From NCBI GenBank assembly GCA_945874855.1, contig CAMCIP010000059.1, positions 1 to 11,532 on the forward strand: a stretch of 11,532 bases of DNA, read 5' to 3'. Position numbers and translations under genes: made by a program. Each line of letters opens with the position of its first letter. The stretch's first letter is position 1. The DNA comes from Brevundimonas vancanneytii (GTDB taxonomy: Bacteria > Pseudomonadota > Alphaproteobacteria > Caulobacterales > Caulobacteraceae). Positions 7,225 to 11,532 of this stretch are shown in pieces. The notes beneath the pieces are model-generated. The model was not told where the DNA came from. It ran no database searches and saw only the letters and a program-made list of their open reading frames with translations.

Positions 7225-8733
7225 TCAACCGGCGGGGGAAGGGTTTCTCGAAGCTTCTTCGACAATAGGCCGCAGGGTCGCCACCAGGTCGCTGCGTGTC
7301 ACCGAGACCTGGCCGGGACGCTCGGCCTTCCAGGCGGCATTGTCGGCGACGTCGCCGGCCCGGGCGCGGCCGGCGTCGAGGTCCTTGATCGTGGCCCTGC
7401 CCTGTTCGATCTCGTCGCCGCCGAGGATGACCACGGCGGGGGCGGCGCGCCGGTCGGCGTATTTCATCTGCGCCTTGAGGCCGGCCCGGCCCAGATAGAC
7501 CTCGGCGGCCAGGCCCGCGCGGCGCAGCTCGGCGGCGCAGGCCAGGCCGTGGGGCATGCCCGCCTCGTCGAAGACGATGACCACGATCGGCCCGCGCGGC
7601 TCGACCGGGGCCCGACCGGCGGCCCGGAGCGCGGCGGCGAGGCGCGAGACGCCGAAGGAGAAGCCGGTGGCGGGCAGACGCTCGCCGGTGAAGCGGGCGA
7701 CCAGATCGTCATAGCGGCCGCCGCCGCCGATGGAACCGAAGCGGACCGGGCGCCCCCTGTCGTCGCGCGTCTCCAGCAGCAGTTCGGCCTCGAACACGGC
7801 GGCGGTGTAGTATTCCAGTCCGCGCACCACGGTGGGGTCGAAGACCACGGCCTGATCCGGGGCACCCAGGACGGTGACCGCGGCGCCGATCCGGTCGAGA
7901 GAGGCCAGGGCGGCCTCGCCGGCCGCGCCGAGGCCGCCGGCCGTGGCCAGCCGGTCGATGCGGGCGCGCCAGCCGCCGGCCTGGTCGGCGGTCAGGAAGC
8001 CCTCGATCCGGCCGATCTGGGCCGCGTCCAGCCCCGCGCCCTTTGTAAAGTCGCCCGACTCGTCCAGCCGTCCGGCGCCCAGAAGGTCGCGCACCCCGGC
8101 CCAGCCCAGGCGGTCGAACTTGTCGACGGCGCGCAGGGCGGTCAGGCGCTGGGCCGGATCGGCGACCCCGCCCTCGTCGAACAGGCCGTCGAACAGGCGC
8201 CGGTCCGAGACCCGCACCACGGCCTGGCCCTGGGGCAGGCCGGCGGCGGCGAGGCCCTCGCAGGCCATGGCGACGATCTCCGCATCGGCCTCGGGCCGGT
8301 CGGAGCCGACGGTGTCGGCGTCGCACTGCATGAATTCGCGCAGCCGCCCGGGCCCCGGCTTCTCGTTGCGCCACACCGGCCCGAAGGCATAGCGGCGGAA
8401 GGGCTTGGGCAGGGTCTCCCAGTTCTGGGCGGCGAACCGGGCCAGGGGCGCGGTGTGGTCGTAGCGCAGGGCCATCCACTCGCCGGGCTCACCGGCGTCG
8501 GCGTCGTCCTGCAGGGCGAAGACCCCGGCATTGGGCCGGTCGGCGTCGGGCAGGAATTTGCCAAGGGCATCGGCATATTCGAAGGCCGGGGTCTCCAGCG
8601 GCTCGAAGCCCCAGCGCTCATAGACCTCGGACACCCGCGCGATCAGGGCCCGCTCGGAGGTCAGGTCGCGGGCGCGGCGGTCGGCGAACCCACGCGGGGC
8701 ACGGGCTTCGGGGCGGGGGGCGTCTGACTTCAT
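7225..8733 (-). CDS. hisS: histidine--tRNA ligase (alphaproteobacterial type)
   Basis: This 502-residue class II aminoacyl-tRNA synthetase charges tRNA-His with histidine in the cytosol. Motif 2 and its loop are RRYAFGPVWRNEKPGPGRL (113-131), followed by REFMQCDADTVG. The histidine-specific blocks RGLEYYT (304-310) and GGGGRYDDL (336-344) are present, as is a motif 3 segment ATGFSFGVSRL (355-365). A C-terminal anticodon-binding domain starts near GPIVVIVFD (381-389). The motif 2 loop differs from the E. coli RHERPQKGRYRQF form and fits the alphaproteobacterial HisRS group known to recognise tRNA-His without the extra G-1. The ATG at 8733 fits the family N-terminus (EARAPRGFADRR). No Shine-Dalgarno is visible; a perfect hairpin covers the leader and the first two bases of the start codon. 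DUF418 lies 59 bp upstream on the same strand. Confidence 0.95.
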   Translation of the reverse strand: MKSDAPRPEARAPRGFADRRARDLTSERALIARVSEVYERWGFEPLETPAFEYADALGKFLPDADRPNAGVFALQDDADAGEPGEWMALRYDHTAPLARFAAQNWETLPKPFRRYAFGPVWRNEKPGPGRLREFMQCDADTVGSDRPEADAEIVAMACEGLAAAGLPQGQAVVRVSDRRLFDGLFDEGGVADPAQRLTALRAVDKFDRLGWAGVRDLLGAGRLDESGDFTKGAGLDAAQIGRIEGFLTADQAGGWRARIDRLATAGGLGAAGEAALASLDRIGAAVTVLGAPDQAVVFDPTVVRGLEYYTAAVFEAELLLETRDDRGRPVRFGSIGGGGRYDDLVARFTGERLPATGFSFGVSRLAAALRAAGRAPVEPRGPIVVIVFDEAGMPHGLACAAELRRAGLAAEVYLGRAGLKAQMKYADRRAAPAVVILGGDEIEQGRATIKDLDAGRARAGDVADNAAWKAERPGQVSVTRSDLVATLRPIVEEASRNPSPAG

Positions 8734-8762
8734 GCGGGGCGCTTAAGCCAAGCGCCCCGCAT
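8732..8762 (-). promoter_or_regulatory. perfect 13 bp hairpin overlapping the hisS start codon
   Basis: ATGCGGGGCGCTT (8732-8744) and AAGCGCCCCGCAT (8750-8762) pair without mismatch around a 5-base loop. In the hisS mRNA the 3' arm ends with the A and U of the hisS AUG, and no Shine-Dalgarno lies elsewhere in the leader. The upstream arm itself begins with AUG (8762-8760). From there a 10-codon frame (MRGAWLKRPA) runs through the hairpin and stops at a UGA overlapping the hisS start as AUGA. It could gate hisS translation, act through coupling from the mini-frame, or simply end the DUF418 message, although there is no U tract. The mini-frame has no His codon and no clear ribosome site, so I do not list it as a gene. 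Confidence 0.6.
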
Positions 8763-8792
8763 CGGCAACGTCACGCGCCGCCGCGGACGACG

Positions 8793-10037
8793 TCAGGTGG
8801 TCTTCCGGATCGGCACCATCCGCCCGTAGGTCAGGCAGCGCCACAGCCACTCCAGCGGGCCCATGGAGAAGGCCGACAGCCACAGGGGCGACCAGACCAG
8901 CTGGGCGATCCAGACGGCGCCGACCACGGCCCACATCTCCGACGTCGAATGGGTGCCGAACCACTGCGGGCCCCAGGGCGCGTAGTAGAGGGTCATCATG
9001 ATCAGGGTCTGGGTCAGATAGTTGGTGAAGGCCATGCGGCCGACGGGCACGAAGATTCCCGTCAGCGCCTTCAGCCCCCATTTCGACAGCAGGATCAGAA
9101 GCGTGGCGTAGAAGAGGGTGATCAGGGGCGCCGCGCCGGTCGAGGCGGCAGCCAGGCCCATGGTCGGGTCTGCGCCCTCGGGCGCGGTCGCCTCGAGCCA
9201 GCCCCACCAGGCCGATGCGGCCAGGTTCAGGCCGCCGAGCACCAGAACCGTCAGATAGGCGGCCATGGGGGCCCGGCCGGTCAGATAGCCGGACTTGAAC
9301 AGGCCCAGGCCGAGCATCATCAGCGGCACGGTGACCGGGATCAGGAACAGGGTCAGGATCACGAAGCTGAACCAGGCCGAAAGGTTCTGACCGAATGCGG
9401 CCATCCCTCCGCCGAGATAGGCATCGACCGCCGCCTGGACGGCCGCGGACGACACGTCCGGCCGTCCCTGCGCCATCTTGGAGGCGAACTCGGGTGGCAG
9501 ATTGGCCATGCCCCAATAGGCCCCCACGGCGACCAGGGCCCACAGGGCGGTGATCCCCCCGCCGACCCAGAGCAGCCGGGACGCGCGCCAGCTGCGGAAC
9601 ATGAGGAAGACGAAGCCGCAGACGGCGTAGTGCAGCAGGATATCGCCGTACCAGAGCACCGCGCCGTGCAGGGCGCCGAACAGGGCGAGCCAGGACAGGC
9701 GGCGGCGCAGCAGGCTGCCGCGATCCAGATCGCCGCGCTCGCCGCCGACGAGGAAGATCGAGACGCCGAACAGCATGGTGAACAGGGTCCGCATCTTGTC
9801 CGAGAAGAAGACGTCGATGACCCAGAGGCCGACCGTATCGGCCATGCCGGCGTTGGCGGGCGGCGGCGCCTCGGCCATGGTCAGCAGGACGGGCCATGCG
9901 AACGACACGGCGTTGACCGCGAGAATGCCCAGCACGGCCCAGCCGCGCAGCATGTCGAGGTTCTGGATACGGTCCTTGACCGCCACCGGGCCGAGCGGCG
10001 CGGCGGCGGGGGTAAGCGTGGAGTCGACGGCAGTCAT
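8793..10037 (-). CDS. DUF418 family integral membrane protein (YeiB-like)
   Basis: This is a 414-residue, strongly hydrophobic protein with around 9-11 predicted membrane spans. Family hallmarks are the N-terminal NLDMLRGWAVLGILAVN (26-42), DKMRTLFTMLFG (80-91), GDILLHYAVCGF (131-142), and the C-terminal signature MGPLEWLWRCLTYGR, which defines DUF418. GRMAFTNYLTQ late in the chain matches the family's acyltransferase-3-like core. No reaction is firmly established for the family, and a transport or membrane-modification role is only inferred from its structure. The ATG at 10037 follows a G-rich stretch (CGGGGGG) that may serve as ribosome site. The 81 bp upstream to xerC contain no clear terminator, so read-through from xerC is possible. 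hisS follows 59 bp downstream. Confidence 0.9.
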   Translation of the reverse strand: MTAVDSTLTPAAAPLGPVAVKDRIQNLDMLRGWAVLGILAVNAVSFAWPVLLTMAEAPPPANAGMADTVGLWVIDVFFSDKMRTLFTMLFGVSIFLVGGERGDLDRGSLLRRRLSWLALFGALHGAVLWYGDILLHYAVCGFVFLMFRSWRASRLLWVGGGITALWALVAVGAYWGMANLPPEFASKMAQGRPDVSSAAVQAAVDAYLGGGMAAFGQNLSAWFSFVILTLFLIPVTVPLMMLGLGLFKSGYLTGRAPMAAYLTVLVLGGLNLAASAWWGWLEATAPEGADPTMGLAAASTGAAPLITLFYATLLILLSKWGLKALTGIFVPVGRMAFTNYLTQTLIMMTLYYAPWGPQWFGTHSTSEMWAVVGAVWIAQLVWSPLWLSAFSMGPLEWLWRCLTYGRMVPIRKTT

Positions 10038-10118
10038 GCGGGCCCCCCGGCTGATGTGACAAGGACGCTTTACAAGATGGCGTGGGGGTCGCGAAACTGA
10101 ATTCGCCGTAATGCGGTT

Positions 10119-11033
10119 TCAGGCCCGGGGATGGGCCGCCGCATAGGCCTGAAGCAGGCGGGCCGCGTCGACCTGGGTGTATTTCTGGGTCGTGCCGAGG
10201 CCGGCGTGGCCGAGCAGGGTCTGGATCGAGCGCAGGTCGGCCCCGGCGCCCAGCAAATGGGTGGCGAAGCTGTGGCGCAGGGCATGGGGCGTGGTCGAGG
10301 CGGGCAGGCCCAGTCGCCCGCGCAGGCGCTGGACCGTGGCCTGGACGTGACGGGGGCTGAGAGCCCCCCCGCGGCGGGCCCGGAACAGGGGGCCGGCCGG
10401 GTCGGGGGGGAAGGGATCGAGCGCGCGCCAGGCCTCCACCGCCTCGCGCACGGCGGGCAGGACGGGGGTCAGACGGGTCTTGCCGCCCTTGCCGACGACC
10501 CGCAGCGAGGCGGGCAGGGGGGCGTCGGCGCCGGTCAGGGACAGGGCCTCTGAGATGCGCAGGCCGCAGCCGTAGAGCAGGGTCAGGACGGCGCGGTCGC
10601 GCGCGGCCTCCCAGGGTTCGAGATCGGGATCGGCCCCGGGCTCGGCCAGCAGGCCGCGGGCCTGGGCCTCGGTGACGGGACGCGGCAGGGTGGGCTTGAC
10701 CCGGGGGCCGCGCACCAGGGTCAGCTGGGGACTGGGGGCGTCCAGGGTCCGGTCCAGAAAGCCGTGCAGATTGCGGATGGCGGCCAGGGCCTGGGCGGTG
10801 GACCGGCCGGACAGGGGCCGGTCGCCGGCGCGCCGCTCGGCCAGGTGGGCCCGCAGTTCGGCGGCCTGGACCCCGGCGAGGTCGGACAGGCTCTGGGGCC
10901 CGCCGCGATGTCGCGCCAGAAAGGCCAGCCACAGCCGCCCGGCGTGGGCATAGGACTCAAGGGTGCGGGGCGACAGCCGCCGGGCGTGGGTCAACCAGTC
11001 GAGCCAGGCCCGCAGGGCGTCGTCAGCCGTCAT
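10119..11033 (-). CDS. xerC: site-specific tyrosine recombinase XerC
   Basis: This is a 304-residue protein (E. coli XerC is 298). The N-terminal SAM-like core-binding domain spans about residues 3-100, with RRLSPRTLESYAHAGRLWLAF typical of Xer proteins. The catalytic domain carries the full tyrosine recombinase set: Arg159 in GCGLRISEAL, Lys182 in GKGGKTR, His250 and Arg253 in PHALRHSFATHL, His276 in LLGHAG, and nucleophile Tyr285 in TTQKYTQV. With XerD it resolves chromosome dimers at dif, controlled by FtsK. Assignment to XerC rather than XerD or a mobile integrase rests on the preceding DUF484 gene, with which the start overlaps by 11 bp (ATG at 11033, DUF484 stop at 11025-11023), suggesting translational coupling. 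No dif site, phage or integron genes were seen nearby. Confidence 0.94.
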   Translation of the reverse strand: MTADDALRAWLDWLTHARRLSPRTLESYAHAGRLWLAFLARHRGGPQSLSDLAGVQAAELRAHLAERRAGDRPLSGRSTAQALAAIRNLHGFLDRTLDAPSPQLTLVRGPRVKPTLPRPVTEAQARGLLAEPGADPDLEPWEAARDRAVLTLLYGCGLRISEALSLTGADAPLPASLRVVGKGGKTRLTPVLPAVREAVEAWRALDPFPPDPAGPLFRARRGGALSPRHVQATVQRLRGRLGLPASTTPHALRHSFATHLLGAGADLRSIQTLLGHAGLGTTQKYTQVDAARLLQAYAAAHPRA

Positions 11034-11532
11034 CGGCCCGGTCCAGCGCCGGCCAGCGTTCGGCCCTGCGGGCGACCACCTGGGCCACGAAGGCGGCCAG
11101 TTCGCAGCCCATGGCGGGGTGGAAGCCGTCCGGCTCGGGCGAACCGAAGGCCACCAGTCCGGGCCGCGGGGCGGCGCCCGGCGTCAGGGCGATGGAGACA
11201 CGGACCAGGGCCACGGACGCCACCTGATCGGCGGCCGCGCCAAACAGGTTCAGCCCGTCGAAATGCGATCCGAGCCAGTGCAGGCCGTCCTCGCCCACCA
11301 GGGCGTCGACGCGGCCGGGCTCCAGGGCGCGCCAGCCGAAGGGCACCCCGCCGGGCTTTTCCAGAGCCACGATCGCACCGGCGAGGCCGAACCGGGCCTG
11401 GGCCGAGGCGTCGAGCCGGCGGGCCAGGTCGGCGTTGGAGCGGGCCTCCATCAGGTCGAGGGCGGCGACATGGGTCTGGGCCTGGGCGGCGAAATTGGCG
11501 CGGGCCACGGTCTCGATGCGTTTGCGGGCGTC
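11023..11532 (-). CDS. DUF484 family protein, N-terminus beyond the right edge
   Basis: 169 residues are visible. The frame stays open to the window edge (DARKRIETVARANFAAQAQT...), and a GTG at 11508 is internal rather than the start, so the gene begins outside. The stretch with NFAAQAQTHVAALDLMEARS and ADLARRLD matches the start of the DUF484 domain. DGLHWLG, SVALVRVSI and RPGLVAFGSPEPDGFHPAMG match its GAF-like second half. DUF484 proteins are cytosolic and of unknown function. The gene pair DUF484-xerC is also found in enterobacteria (downstream of dapF) and pseudomonads, which supports both calls. A role linked to XerC is suggested only by this conserved order. Confidence 0.88.
   Translation of the reverse strand, partial: DARKRIETVARANFAAQAQTHVAALDLMEARSNADLARRLDASAQARFGLAGAIVALEKPGGVPFGWRALEPGRVDALVGEDGLHWLGSHFDGLNLFGAAADQVASVALVRVSIALTPGAAPRPGLVAFGSPEPDGFHPAMGCELAAFVAQVVARRAERWPALDRADDG

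Noticed and set aside
6923..7228. 101-codon minus-strand frame in the gap after hisS
   Set aside because: It passes through both the terminator and the 12 bp hairpin into the M13 gene. It has no convincing ribosome site, and its later part is Pro/Arg/Gly-rich as in shadow frames.
10093..10120. Terminator after xerC
   Set aside because: Only a 7 bp stem with one G-U pair and a 14-base loop, overlapping the stop codon and lacking a U tract.
8743..10932. 729-codon minus-strand frame crossing both DUF418 and xerC
   Set aside because: It is Pro/Arg/Gly-rich with no motif, and it is out of frame with two well-supported genes on the same strand.
10119..11033. Phage or integron integrase marking a mobile element
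   Set aside because: The upstream overlap with DUF484 and the absence of attachment sites, cassettes or phage genes point to housekeeping XerC.

Overview
The window is GC-rich DNA with dense, mostly standard chromosomal genes. The mix of genes suggests an alphaproteobacterium, most likely of the Caulobacteraceae (Brevundimonas/Caulobacter type). The reasons are an alphaproteobacterial-type HisRS motif 2 loop, a DUF484-xerC gene pair, a secreted M13 peptidase, a DUF418 membrane protein and a weakly marked Shine-Dalgarno at many starts. The taxonomic call is inference from protein resemblance, not from a search. No mobile element, CRISPR array, tRNA or rRNA was seen.

Layout from left to right. 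A minus-strand NADP-type malic enzyme (N-terminal 66 residues only) leaves the left edge. Upstream of it, also on minus, lies an alpha/beta-hydrolase lipoprotein. This is divergent from a plus-strand Rieske [2Fe-2S] protein that looks like a ring-hydroxylating oxygenase with its catalytic middle lost. The Rieske gene overlaps tail-to-tail by 14 bp with a minus-strand TetR regulator. Next come a minus-strand CPA2 (Kef-like) cation/proton antiporter with a C-terminal RCK domain and, divergent from it, a plus-strand secreted M13 zinc endopeptidase.

The M13 gene and hisS converge on a 246 bp gap. This gap holds a perfect 12 bp hairpin, a strong bidirectional intrinsic terminator and, on the minus strand, a possible small RNA. 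The rest is all on minus, read from the right edge: DUF484 (cut by the edge), xerC (overlapping it by 11 bp), a DUF418 membrane protein and hisS. The hisS start codon is partly inside a perfect 13 bp hairpin. A 10-codon open frame read through that hairpin ends exactly on the hisS ATG.

Functional links: DUF484 and XerC form a translationally overlapping pair, an order also seen in gammaproteobacteria, and XerC acts in chromosome dimer resolution. HisRS supplies His-tRNA. The antiporter and the M13 peptidase look like independent units with their own divergent promoters. No defence, biosynthetic or other multi-gene accessory system is visible. The points most worth a second look are the hisS leader, the intergenic RNA candidate and the degraded Rieske protein.
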